This document shows positions 17,062 through 25,438 of a DNA stretch of 64,000 nt, piece by piece. The stretch's first letter is position 1. Each line of letters starts with the position of its first letter. The DNA is from Beijerinckiaceae bacterium. Lineage in GTDB: Bacteria > Pseudomonadota > Alphaproteobacteria > Rhizobiales > Beijerinckiaceae. The notes beneath the pieces were generated by a model that did no database searches, had not been told where the DNA came from, and worked only from the letters and a program-made list of their open reading frames with translations. The stretch spans positions 1-64,000 of the forward strand of contig JAJPIC010000027.1 in the NCBI GenBank assembly GCA_021324915.1, in the 5' to 3' direction. The translations under genes and the position numbers were made by a program.

Positions 17062-18195
17062 ATGAAACGAAAAACGGCTTTAATATCAGCTTGCATTGCG
17101 CTTGCAGGAACTATCCTTCTATCGTCTTCCGCTCTTTACGGGAATGATCCTAAGCCAACAACGATCGGAAAATATGGATACTTCTTCGTCGGCGGACAGT
17201 ATTACGTTCCGGCCGGCTCGACTCAGCACTATATGGCCGATCAGCTGTACGTGGAGTACTTTCTGCCGGCCAAGCCAAGTCAGAAATATCCAGTTGTGAT
17301 GATTCACGGCGGGAATCAAACCGGCACGAATTACACATCCACCCCCGATGGCCGCGAGGGGTGGGCGCAATACTTTGTGAGCCAGGGTTACGCAGTTTAT
17401 GTCGTAGATCAGGTAGGTCGCGGTCGCTCGGTCTATCAGACGAATGTTTACGGACCCACCGAGGAATCATCTGCTGAGGGAGTCGCGGAAACTTTCACCG
17501 CCCCACAGCTCTACAATCAATATCCCCAGGCCAAGTATCACACGCAATGGCCGGGTACAGGGTTACCCGGCGACCCGATATTCGATCAGTTCTATGCCTC
17601 TCAAGTTTTTAGCATGGCGAGTTGGGCGGAAGCTGAAGCCGTTAACAAACCCTCTCTGATAGCCTTGCTGGAGCAAATTGGACCGGCATATGTATTGGGT
17701 CACTCCCAGAGCGGGATATGGGGGGTCATGCTGGCAGATGCGCGCCCGGATCTGGTCAGAGGCGTGATCGCGGTGGAGCCCGCAGGGGGACCTGTCGTCG
17801 GGTATACGCCCGGTGGCTATCCCTACGGACTGACGTTCGGTCCACTGAACTACGCGCCAGCTCTAAAGAGCCCGTCCGATCTGCACTTTGTTCAGCAAAC
17901 AGCGCCCGATGCTCCCAATTTGGCGCGTTGCTGGATACAAGCTTCGCCTGTTCACGTGCTTCCAAACCTGCGGCATACGCCAATCTTGGTTGTCGGCGCA
18001 CAAGCAAGCTTCCTCACTCCCACCGATGGCTGCTGGTCGAAATATCTCACTCAAGCGGGCGTTCCGAATACATATCTTTACCTGCCAAACATCGGCATCA
18101 ATGGCAATGGCCACACGATGATGCTCGAAAAAAACAACCTCCAAATCGCGGCCGCCTTTACTCAATGGCTGAGTGATATTCAACATAAGTACTGA
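17062..18195 (+). CDS. Secreted alpha/beta hydrolase
   Basis: This 377-residue hydrolase is not of the type B esterase family. A signal peptide covers residues 1 to about 27. The alpha/beta fold shows in the oxyanion region VVMIHGGNQTG, the nucleophile elbow GHSQSG, a probable acid in VAVEPAGGP, and the His in GNGHTMMLEKNN. GGGGAGG precedes ATG 17062; the longer open frame from 16810 overlaps LysR coding sequence and is rejected. The gene is divergent from LysR, with a shared operator. It probably hydrolyses an ester or lactone outside the cytoplasm; the substrate is unknown. Confidence 0.87.
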   Translation: MKRKTALISACIALAGTILLSSSALYGNDPKPTTIGKYGYFFVGGQYYVPAGSTQHYMADQLYVEYFLPAKPSQKYPVVMIHGGNQTGTNYTSTPDGREGWAQYFVSQGYAVYVVDQVGRGRSVYQTNVYGPTEESSAEGVAETFTAPQLYNQYPQAKYHTQWPGTGLPGDPIFDQFYASQVFSMASWAEAEAVNKPSLIALLEQIGPAYVLGHSQSGIWGVMLADARPDLVRGVIAVEPAGGPVVGYTPGGYPYGLTFGPLNYAPALKSPSDLHFVQQTAPDAPNLARCWIQASPVHVLPNLRHTPILVVGAQASFLTPTDGCWSKYLTQAGVPNTYLYLPNIGINGNGHTMMLEKNNLQIAAAFTQWLSDIQHKY

Positions 18196-18212
18196 AGCTG
18201 TGTGTCTGAGAT

Positions 18213-18237
18213 CCCCCGCCCATAACAAAGGCGGGGG
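18213..18237 (+). terminator. Hairpin after hydrolase gene
   Basis: An 8-bp stem CCCCCGCC/GGCGGGGG with a 9-base loop lies 18 bases after the stop. There is no T-run. Confidence 0.45.
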
Positions 18238-18299
18238 CCATCGCTCAATTAAGCACCCACGCCGGCGATCGGAGAAGCCTCCAGATCGTGATGCAGAGG

Positions 18300-18475
18300 A
18301 TCGAAAAAGATTCCGATGCCGCGTGCTGCCGCTGGAACAGCTGCCCCCTAATTCGCTTTCGAGATCCACGTTTAGAGGGTGCCTGTTGCGCTACGCGAAC
18401 GCGCGAGCCGCATCGGAAAAACTCCCATCCTCGGCGGCCGCGATCATGTCGCGCAAATGCCGGAGCTCCAAAAGG
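18300..18475 (-). pseudogene. Relic of duplicated LysR gene, 5' end
   Basis: On the minus strand, ELRHLRDMIAAAEDGSFSDAAR is readable, a decayed copy of the first residues of LysR at 16966, followed by a stop. DNA from about 18310 to 18570 aligns with 16800-17070, including the promoter spacer. The rest of the gene is absent. (The cited residues span 22 positions in two pieces: ELRHLRDMIAAAEDG and SFSDAAR.). Confidence 0.75.
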
Positions 18476-18496
18476 TACATCTCCAAAGTGTGTCAG

Positions 18497-18515
18497 GAAC
18501 AATTCAAATATGTTC
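18497..18515. promoter_or_regulatory. Second copy of the LysR operator
   Basis: The same 19 bases as 16990-17008 occur here, with flanking DNA also conserved, about 157 bases upstream of the esterase start at 18672. The intact LysR protein may therefore control this esterase too. Confidence 0.55.
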
Positions 18516-18671
18516 GTCGATCTCTTTGTGAAAAGATATCGTTTCTTCCTCCCGTCGGAGAAGACATGAAGCAAATCGCCATGTGATGCTCCGAGAACGG
18601 GAGCTATGAACGTGAAGAGTCCCGGGGGAGACGCGAACTTGCGGCTCTTCCAAGTCAAGTTAGGGGGAAAA

Positions 18672-20375
18672 ATGTTTAGAAGATTACGCTGCCGCGCCAC
18701 ACACGTCGCTTCAAAAACTTTGACGGCGCTCGGCATAGGGCTCTGTGCTGCCGGCCCGCTCGCAATCCAGGCTCATGCTGCCACGAGCAACCCAATCGTC
18801 ACGACTGCAGAGGGGAAGGTGGAAGGTTTCGTCGTCGCCGGTGTTGCAGAATTCCTTGGCATACCTTATGCGGCGCCGCCGGTCTCTACGAATCCATCGG
18901 CGCCCGCTTGTTCTCCCACCAATCTGCGCTGGTGCCCAACCGTCGCCCATGCGCCTTGGTCGGGCGTGCTAAAGGCGATGGCCTTTGGACCAACGTGCGC
19001 ACAGAACAGCGAACTCGGCGTCTTTGCAGGGCCGCCGAACAATAACGAAGACTGTCTCTATCTCAACGTCTACAAGCCGGCGAACGCTAAGGGGAGGCTT
19101 GCCGTTATTGTTTTCATTCATGGCGGGGGAAGTATAGACGGCGAGAGCAATGATTATGATGGCAGCAAGCTTGCTGCCCAGGGCAATACCGTGGTTGTGA
19201 CCATAAATTATCGCCTTGGGTTGCTCGGCTTTTTTGCTCATCCCGCAATCGACGCCGAGGGTCACCTCTTCGGCAATTACGGCCAGCTCGACCAGCAATT
19301 CGCACTCCAATGGGTCCAGAACAACATTGCGAAGTTTGGAGGCGATCCAAATGACGTCACTGTAGGAGGTCAATCCGCCGGCTCCGAGGCCACCCTCTCC
19401 AACGTTGTCTCGCCGCTTGCCAAGGGTCTCTTTCATCGCGCGATTTTGGAAAGCGTCACGCCGGAACCCACCTCATTGTCAGACGCCGAATCCAATGCGG
19501 AAGCTTTCGCGAAGTCCGTCGGCTGCGGCTCGGGAGCCGGGGCGGCTGTCGCGCGATGTTTGCGCGGGTTGACGGTTCCTCAGATCCTGACGGGGCAGGC
19601 ACGTTATGGTGCGAGATATATAATGGACGGCCAGATTCTGCCGAAGGAAACTAACCGCGCTGCCATCAAGGCCGGGCACTTCAATCACGTGCCGATCATG
19701 AGCGGAACGACGCTGAATGAGGGCACCTTCACCCTCATGGCTCAGGAATATTACGAATCGCCTCGCGTACCGTTCACGGCCGCAAACTATACCGCTCAAG
19801 TCAATAGCTTCACGGGATCGGAGAACATTTTCGGTCCCTTTACGAACTATCCAGCAGGAACGCCAGAGGCCGTTGCGGCCCATTATCCCCTCACAGCTTA
19901 TCCTAATCCAGCGCAGGCTATGGCCGCTATCACGACGGATGGGTGGGCTTGCCAGCAGCACTTCATTAATGGGGAGTTCGCTTCGCAAGTTCCGGTCTAC
20001 GCGTATGAGTTCGACGACCAGACGGCGCCATCATATTACCCCCAAATGCCAGGACTACAGCCGCTCGCCTATCATACGGCCGACCTTCAGTATTATTTCC
20101 CGCTCTTTCACGGCGGCCCGCTCGGGATCGTGCATCCTCTCAATAGTCACCAGGAAGTATTATCGGACGAACTCGTTGCTGCGTGGACAAACTTCGCCTG
20201 GACGGGCAATCCCAATGGAGGTTCCAAGGTAAAGTCTTGGCCGCTCTATAACCCGGATAAACCGAAAGCATCGACGATCCTGGTGGAAAACGTCCCGGCT
20301 CTTTCGGCAATCTCCAGTGCGCAGTTCGTGGCAGAGCATCAATGTGCCTTCTGGGATTCGATCCTGACTTATTGA
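18672..20375 (+). CDS. Secreted type B carboxylesterase
   Basis: This is a 567-residue carboxylesterase. ATG 18672 is chosen over 18606 because GGGGGAAA directly precedes it and a signal peptide follows (1 to about 36, ending IQAHA). The GIPYAAPP block is followed by an insertion with two Cys-containing turns (about residues 65-80), then nucleophile Ser in GGQSAG, Glu in TLNEGTF, His in AYHTADLQ and the terminal CAFWDSI. It is closest in its first blocks to the esterase at 1-1572. It lies downstream of a duplicated LysR promoter and upstream of an AraC-type regulator, inside the island. Confidence 0.92.
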   Translation: MFRRLRCRATHVASKTLTALGIGLCAAGPLAIQAHAATSNPIVTTAEGKVEGFVVAGVAEFLGIPYAAPPVSTNPSAPACSPTNLRWCPTVAHAPWSGVLKAMAFGPTCAQNSELGVFAGPPNNNEDCLYLNVYKPANAKGRLAVIVFIHGGGSIDGESNDYDGSKLAAQGNTVVVTINYRLGLLGFFAHPAIDAEGHLFGNYGQLDQQFALQWVQNNIAKFGGDPNDVTVGGQSAGSEATLSNVVSPLAKGLFHRAILESVTPEPTSLSDAESNAEAFAKSVGCGSGAGAAVARCLRGLTVPQILTGQARYGARYIMDGQILPKETNRAAIKAGHFNHVPIMSGTTLNEGTFTLMAQEYYESPRVPFTAANYTAQVNSFTGSENIFGPFTNYPAGTPEAVAAHYPLTAYPNPAQAMAAITTDGWACQQHFINGEFASQVPVYAYEFDDQTAPSYYPQMPGLQPLAYHTADLQYYFPLFHGGPLGIVHPLNSHQEVLSDELVAAWTNFAWTGNPNGGSKVKSWPLYNPDKPKASTILVENVPALSAISSAQFVAEHQCAFWDSILTY

Positions 20376-20415
20376 GACCGAAGTCTGGGGACGCCCCGCG
20401 GTGATCCCGATAAAT

Positions 20416-20442
20416 CCCCGCCTGGATTGCATCCTGGCGGGG
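20416..20442 (+). terminator. Hairpin after esterase
   Basis: CCCCGCC pairs with GGCGGGG, extended by three more pairs around one mismatch, with a 5-base loop, 40 bases after the esterase stop. Its position argues that the next gene starts downstream of it. Confidence 0.45.
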
Positions 20443-20463
20443 AGTTTGGAAGAGCCAGACCGG

Positions 20464-21483
20464 ATGATTGCAATGGATCGATCGGAGTGCCCGGCGACAA
20501 CCGGGCGATATGCAACAATCAACGCAGGTCCTGAAAACGAAGCGCGGCGCAGTTGCATCGAGGTACAATCAAAGGCGCTGACACGGGAAAAGCCGTGCGA
20601 AGACGAGAGAACCGGAGGCGAAACTTCTCCAGATCAGCAGTTCTGTTGGGCGGGTGGGTCAGTGTTGTTGAAGTCCTACCCTGCACAGAGCAACAGCAGG
20701 CACAGGTTCACTCGGGAGGATTTCGCGATAGGCATCGTTCTCGCCTCTGACTCGGGACGCGCAGCAAGCTGGGAGATCGAAAGCGACATCGGTCAGTCGA
20801 AAGCGAAAATTGTAACGTCGGGCGAGCTCCTCGTAATTCCGCCCGGTATTGAATTTGAAGCTTTCTGCCACGGGGGACAGGCCCTGTGGATCTTCGTCAC
20901 TCCTCGAGTGGTTGGAGACCAGGTGAGCCTGCTCGCCGAGGGCGTAAGAATAGACGATTCTTGGTCCAATGACAGATTGCTATGCGCTATCATCATGGAA
21001 ATCCGAAAGGAATGCGCACAGGATTTCCCACGAGGAAGCATATTCCTCGAGAATTCCGTGTCGTTGTTTGTAGCGCAATTGGTGCATGTTCTCGGGCGCG
21101 CCAGACCACGCTTTAAACCGGCATCTCTTTCACGCTGCAAGTTTGAGATGGTCATCAATCATCTCGAACGCAATCTGCATCGGAACATCGTTCTCTCCGA
21201 ACTATCGGATCTCGTAGGTCTCACGCCTCGATATCTCTGCTCGGCGTTCAAGAAGACCACGGGTCGATCCCCGCATCAGTTCCAGATCGAACGACGGGTG
21301 GAACGGGCGAAGGCGCTCTTGAGCAACCCGGATCTCTCGCTGGTCGACTTGGCCCTGATGCTCGGCTTCAGTAGCCAGAGCCATCTTGGCGAGTACTTTC
21401 GGCGCATCCAGGGCGTTACTCCTGCCCGGTACAGGGCCGAAATTCTCGTCGCACAAGCATATGGTGGGCGCGACAGGGATTGA
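20464..21483 (+). CDS. AraC-family transcription regulator at island edge
   Basis: This regulator of about 339 residues has an AraC-type double helix-turn-helix in the last 100 residues (VLSELSDLVGLTPRYLCSAF, LALMLGFSSQSHLGEYFRR, QGVTPARYR). The N-terminal part is a divergent sensor domain. The frame is open from GTG 20401, but that would start before a terminator-like hairpin, so ATG 20464 is preferred; 20473 is also possible. The last six codons (GGRDRD-type end) lie inside the tRNA-Val gene on the other strand, so the island border forms the C-terminus. It probably controls the esterase before it. Confidence 0.8.
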   Translation: MIAMDRSECPATTGRYATINAGPENEARRSCIEVQSKALTREKPCEDERTGGETSPDQQFCWAGGSVLLKSYPAQSNSRHRFTREDFAIGIVLASDSGRAASWEIESDIGQSKAKIVTSGELLVIPPGIEFEAFCHGGQALWIFVTPRVVGDQVSLLAEGVRIDDSWSNDRLLCAIIMEIRKECAQDFPRGSIFLENSVSLFVAQLVHVLGRARPRFKPASLSRCKFEMVINHLERNLHRNIVLSELSDLVGLTPRYLCSAFKKTTGRSPHQFQIERRVERAKALLSNPDLSLVDLALMLGFSSQSHLGEYFRRIQGVTPARYRAEILVAQAYGGRDRD

Positions 21484-21536
21484 ACCTGTGACCCCTCCCG
21501 TGTGAAGGGAGTGCTCTCCCGCTGAGCTACGCGCCC
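21462..21536 (-). tRNA. tRNA-Val(CAC), with encoded CCA
   Basis: A complete cloverleaf: acceptor GGGCGCG/CGCGCCC, D arm GCTC/GAGC, anticodon stem CTCCC/GGGAG around TTCACAC (anticodon CAC), T arm ACAGG-TTCAATC-CCTGT, discriminator A and genomic CCA. It reads GUG codons. Its 3' part is duplicated at 15892-15930. Confidence 0.95.
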
Positions 21537-21607
21537 GACCGCGGTGTCCGCGACGTCCAACACCCTCTACGAAAGCCATCCGCCAAGTCAAGGTGCCAAC
21601 GCCGCCG

Positions 21608-21965
21608 CCTGGCCGAGACCGGAGCAAGCCGCCACTTTCCCGGCCGGCGCGTCGCGCCGAGCCGAATCCAGAGCGACCACGCAACGTTGCGAGGCTATTG
21701 CCCCGTGACTCTGGGTCCCGGATCTTCGCCCTCGGACCTCATCCGAGGGCTCGTCCGGGAAAGTGAGCCCGCCGCTTCTCGTGCTTCCTGGCCGAGACCG
21801 GAGCAAGCCGCCACTTTCCCGGCCGGCGCGTCCCGCCGAGCCGAATCCAGAGCGACCACACAACCTTGCGACGCTATTGCCCGACCTGGGTTCCGGATCT
21901 TCGCCCTCGGACCTCATCCGAGGGCCGTTCGGGAAAGTGAGCCCGCCGCTCCTCATGCTTCTTCG
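21608..21965. repeat. Tandem repeat, two units of about 179 bp
   Basis: A unit starting CCTGGCCGAGACCGGAGC occurs at 21608 and at 21787 with few differences, each containing the inverted motif TCGGACCTCATCCGA. It fills most of the gap between tRNA-Val and gph. The many open frames across it come from GC bias and I call no gene. Confidence 0.75.
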
Positions 21966-22024
21966 AGAGGCGGGGCATTCGCGCCGCTTCCTCGGCAACA
22001 TAGCGATCGGTTTCCACCCTCGGC

Positions 22025-22702
22025 TCAAATCCGAGAGAGGGCTTTTTCCAGATCGGCGACCGCGTCCCAAAGCTGATCGAAATGCGAGATCACCCGGTTC
22101 GGCTTGTAATTTGCCACCGGCTGATCGGTATAGCCGAAATCGACGGCAACGACCGGCACGCCGGCTTTCTGCGCCGTCTCGATATCGACTTTCGAATCCC
22201 CGACCATAATCGCGTTCTGCGGGCTGCCTCCCGCTTTCTCGATGGTCATCAGCAGCGCGCGCCCGTCGGGCTTGCTCACCGAAAACGTGTCCTTCCCGCA
22301 GATCGCGGCAAAGCGATGCGCGATGCCCAGTGCGCCGAGCAGCAGAACGGAGGCCTGTTCGATCTTGTTGGTGCAGACCGCAAAGCGCCAGCCTTCCGCT
22401 TCGAACCGATCGAGCGCATCGACGACGCCGGGAAAGAGATAAGTCGCGTCGCAGATATGGGCTTCGTAATGCGCGAGAAAATCCTCGAACAGCCGGTCGA
22501 TCTTCTCGTCCGGGAGGCGGGCGCCGGCATGCGCCAGGCCGCGCTCGATCATGAGCCGTGCGCCTCCGCCGACCATGGCGCGAGCCGTCTCAAAAGGGAG
22601 AGGCCGCAGGCCCTCGCGCGTAAGGATGATATTCAGGGTCGAGACGAGATCGGGCGCCGTTTCGGCGAGCGTTCCGTCGAGATCGAAAACGAGCAGCGAC
22701 AT
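22025..22702 (-). CDS. gph: Phosphoglycolate phosphatase
   Basis: This 225-residue HAD-superfamily hydrolase removes phosphate from 2-phosphoglycolate, a by-product of DNA repair and, in autotrophs, of RuBisCO oxygenation. HAD motifs are present: DLDGT at residues 7-11 (nucleophile Asp), CTNK near 112, Lys in SVSKPDG, and VGDSKVD near 170. The cap domain lies after motif 1, as in Gph. Length is normal. It is divergent from the small secreted protein and rpiA. Confidence 0.88.
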   Translation of the reverse strand: MSLLVFDLDGTLAETAPDLVSTLNIILTREGLRPLPFETARAMVGGGARLMIERGLAHAGARLPDEKIDRLFEDFLAHYEAHICDATYLFPGVVDALDRFEAEGWRFAVCTNKIEQASVLLLGALGIAHRFAAICGKDTFSVSKPDGRALLMTIEKAGGSPQNAIMVGDSKVDIETAQKAGVPVVAVDFGYTDQPVANYKPNRVISHFDQLWDAVADLEKALSRI

Positions 22703-22814
22703 GGGCCTCGCTTAAGCGTGTGCGGCCCGTCGATCAAGCGCCCGTTCGGCCGCACCGTGCGCTCACCGCAAGGCTCGCGTATAAGGATGGAACTCGATTC
22801 GGGGAGCCCGATTC

Positions 22815-23186
22815 ATGCGACTTTTCTGGAATTTTGCCTCGCTCGGCCTCGGCCTCGGGCTTGCCGGCCTCGCGCCTGCCGCATTCGCCGCGAATTACGA
22901 GTTCCTCGCCGCGCCGGAGAAGGATCTGAACCGCATCTACCGGCTCGACAAGGCGACCGGCGAGGTGGCGGCCTGCCAATATGGCTTGAAAGAGGGGACG
23001 ATCGGGGTCACCCTTTGCTACGAGCCGGGTCAGGGCGCGGGTCCTCAGGCGGCCGGCGATTATGCCCTCGTCGCCTCGAGCCACGAGCGGGAAGGGGGTA
23101 TTTTCCGCGTCGAGCTCCACACCGGCACAATGTCCATCTGCTACGTGCTGAACGACAATGTCGTCTGCACGCCACCGGCAAAATAG
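22815..23186 (+). CDS. Small secreted hypothetical protein
   Basis: This 123-residue protein has a signal peptide (1 to about 25, ending PAAFA). The mature part has an RIYRLDKATGEVAAC motif, reused later as GIFRVELHTGTMSIC, so it looks like two short repeats each ending in Cys. Four Cys residues could form disulfides. I recognise no named family. It lies 62 bases before rpiA on the same strand. Confidence 0.65.
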   Translation: MRLFWNFASLGLGLGLAGLAPAAFAANYEFLAAPEKDLNRIYRLDKATGEVAACQYGLKEGTIGVTLCYEPGQGAGPQAAGDYALVASSHEREGGIFRVELHTGTMSICYVLNDNVVCTPPAK

Positions 23187-23248
23187 GGCGGCTCCCGTGC
23201 CACTCCCTGGCGGTTGACGAGGGAGAGCGCAAAGCCTAACCGCATCTC

Positions 23249-23953
23249 ATGAAAGACGTTGAGGAAGCCAAACGCGAGGCGGCGTCCGTCGCCCTCGATC
23301 TCGTGCGCCCCGGCATGCGGCTTGGACTTGGAAGCGGCAGCACGGCGGCGCATTTCGTGGCGCTCCTCGGCGTGCGCGTGGCGCAAGGTCTCGATGTCCT
23401 TTGTGTGCCGAGTTCGGAATCGACCCGCGCGCAGGCCGCCGCACTCGCCATTCCGCTCGCAACGCTCGACGACGTCGTCGAACTCGATCTCACGATCGAC
23501 GGCGCGGATGAATTCGATCCGAAACTGCGCCTCATCAAGGGCGGCGGCGGTGCGCTGTTGCGCGAGAAGATTGTCGCGGCAGCCTCGCGCCGGATGGTGG
23601 TGATCGCGGATTCTTCGAAAGCCGTGCAAACTCTGGGCAGATTTCCGCTGCCCGTCGAAGTCGAACGCTTCGGCTTCGAGACAACGCGGCGGCATATTAT
23701 GCGCGAGGCGGAGGCAGCCGGCTGCAAAGGCACGATCGACCTGCGCAGAAAGGCGGATATTTTCGTGACCGACGGCGGCAATTATATCCTCGACTGCGCT
23801 TTCGGTACCATTCCGGAGCCGGAGGAACTTGCCGCAAGGCTCAATGCCATTCCCGGCGTGGTCGAGCACGGACTGTTCATCGGTCTTGCGCAGGCCGTCA
23901 TTGTGGCCGGCCCCAAAGGCATCGAAGTTCACGGAAGCCTCGCTTATGTTTGA
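23249..23953 (+). CDS. rpiA: Ribose-5-phosphate isomerase A
   Basis: This 234-residue enzyme interconverts ribose 5-phosphate and ribulose 5-phosphate in the pentose phosphate pathway. Visible motifs are [11 protein letters not shown] (phosphate site), [10 protein letters not shown] and [12 protein letters not shown] with the catalytic Glu/Lys region, and [10 protein letters not shown]. Length is usual. Its stop overlaps the start of gor by 8 bases, so the two are translationally linked and both serve NADPH/redox metabolism. Confidence 0.95.
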   Translation: MKDVEEAKREAASVALDLVRPGMRLGLGSGSTAAHFVALLGVRVAQGLDVLCVPSSESTRAQAAALAIPLATLDDVVELDLTIDGADEFDPKLRLIKGGGGALLREKIVAAASRRMVVIADSSKAVQTLGRFPLPVEVERFGFETTRRHIMREAEAAGCKGTIDLRRKADIFVTDGGNYILDCAFGTIPEPEELAARLNAIPGVVEHGLFIGLAQAVIVAGPKGIEVHGSLAYV

Positions 23954-25367
23954 CGTCGATCTCTTCGTCATTGGAGCGGGTTCGGGCGGGGTGCGCGCCG
24001 CGCGCATTGCGGCGGGCTATGGCGCGAAAGTGATGGTCGCGGAAGAATTCCGCGTCGGCGGCACTTGCGTCATTCGCGGCTGCGTACCGAAGAAGCTTTT
24101 GGTCTACGCCAGCCGCTTCGCCGACGAGTTCGCTGATGCCGAAGGTTACGGCTGGAGCATGCCGCAGGCGCGGTTCGATTGGAGCAAGCTCGTCGCGGCG
24201 AAAGAAAAAGAGATTTCGCGCCTTTCCGCCATTTACCGTTCGCATCTCGAAGCCGCGGGCGTCACGCTCGTCGAATCGCGCGCCGTCCTCGAGGATGCGC
24301 ATAGCGTCAGAATTCTAAGCGAGGGCCGGATCGTCACCGCCCGCGTCATTCTGATTGCGACCGGCGCGACGCCCTTCCTTGCGCCGGATGTTCCGGGCCT
24401 CGAACACGCGATCACGTCGAACGAAATCTTCGATCTGCTGGAACTGCCGCGGCGGATCCTGATCGTCGGCGGTGGCTATATCGCAGTCGAATTTGCATCG
24501 CTCCTCGCGCGTCTCGGCAGCCAAGTCACGCTCGCCATGCGCAGCGAAAACATCCTGCGCGAATTCGACGAAGATTTGCGGATTTCGCTGCGCGATGCGC
24601 TGGCGCAGGCGGGCGTCGCCTTCAAGTTCACCAATCTGCCGACGAAGATCGAAAAATCCCCGCAAGGGCTCAACGTGGCACTGACGAACGGCGACAGCAT
24701 TGCCGCCGATGAGGTGATGGTCGCAACCGGCCGGCACCCGAACACACGTGGCCTTGGTCTCGAAGATCTCGGCGTCGCCTTGGACGCGTTAGGCGCGATC
24801 AAGGTCGATCAATATTCGCGCTCGAGCGTGCCTTCGATCTACGCCGTGGGCGATGTGACCAATCGGCTCGCGCTGACGCCGGTTGCGGTGGGCGAGGGCC
24901 ACGCCTTTGCCGACACGGTCTTCGGCGACAAAAAGCGCGCCATCGACCATAAGAACGTCGCCACAGCGGTCTTTTCGACGCCGGAACTCGGGACCGTCGG
25001 CCTGACCGAGGCCGCGGCGCGGGCGCAATATTCCTGCGTCGATATTTTCGCGACCCGCTTTCGGCCGCTCAAGGCCGCCCTTTCCGGCCGCAAGGAGGCC
25101 GTGCTCATGAAGATCGTCGTGGACGGCGAGACCGATCGCGTCCTCGGCGTCCACGTGCTCGGGGAGGGTGCCGCGGAAATGGCGCAGCTCCTTGGAATCG
25201 CAGTGAAATTGGGGGCAAAAAAGGCCGATTTCGACGCGACCGTCGCAGTCCATCCGACATCTGCCGAAGAGCTGGTGACCCTCCGCTCCCGCACCGCCCG
25301 CTATGAGCAGATGAAGCTCGATCCGGGGGAAGCCGCGGCTCTGCCCGATGAGGAGCGCATGCCCTAG
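23946..25367 (+). CDS. gor: Glutathione-disulfide reductase
   Basis: This 473-residue flavoprotein reduces oxidised glutathione with NADPH. The FAD site [11 protein letters not shown] is at the start, the redox disulfide is in [13 protein letters not shown] (about residues 39-51), a second nucleotide fold lies at about 175 ([12 protein letters not shown]), and the dimer-interface active-site motif [12 protein letters not shown] is at the end. ATG 23946 is chosen because [15 protein letters not shown] is the normal beginning; longer frames would run through rpiA. It is the last gene of the rpiA-gor unit. Confidence 0.92.
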   Translation: MFDVDLFVIGAGSGGVRAARIAAGYGAKVMVAEEFRVGGTCVIRGCVPKKLLVYASRFADEFADAEGYGWSMPQARFDWSKLVAAKEKEISRLSAIYRSHLEAAGVTLVESRAVLEDAHSVRILSEGRIVTARVILIATGATPFLAPDVPGLEHAITSNEIFDLLELPRRILIVGGGYIAVEFASLLARLGSQVTLAMRSENILREFDEDLRISLRDALAQAGVAFKFTNLPTKIEKSPQGLNVALTNGDSIAADEVMVATGRHPNTRGLGLEDLGVALDALGAIKVDQYSRSSVPSIYAVGDVTNRLALTPVAVGEGHAFADTVFGDKKRAIDHKNVATAVFSTPELGTVGLTEAAARAQYSCVDIFATRFRPLKAALSGRKEAVLMKIVVDGETDRVLGVHVLGEGAAEMAQLLGIAVKLGAKKADFDATVAVHPTSAEELVTLRSRTARYEQMKLDPGEAAALPDEERMP

Positions 25368-25438
25368 CCAAAGCGACAAATTAGCGTCGCAAATCGGCCG
25401 CCCAGCGTGTAAAAGGCGGCACGAAACGAGTTTGAACG

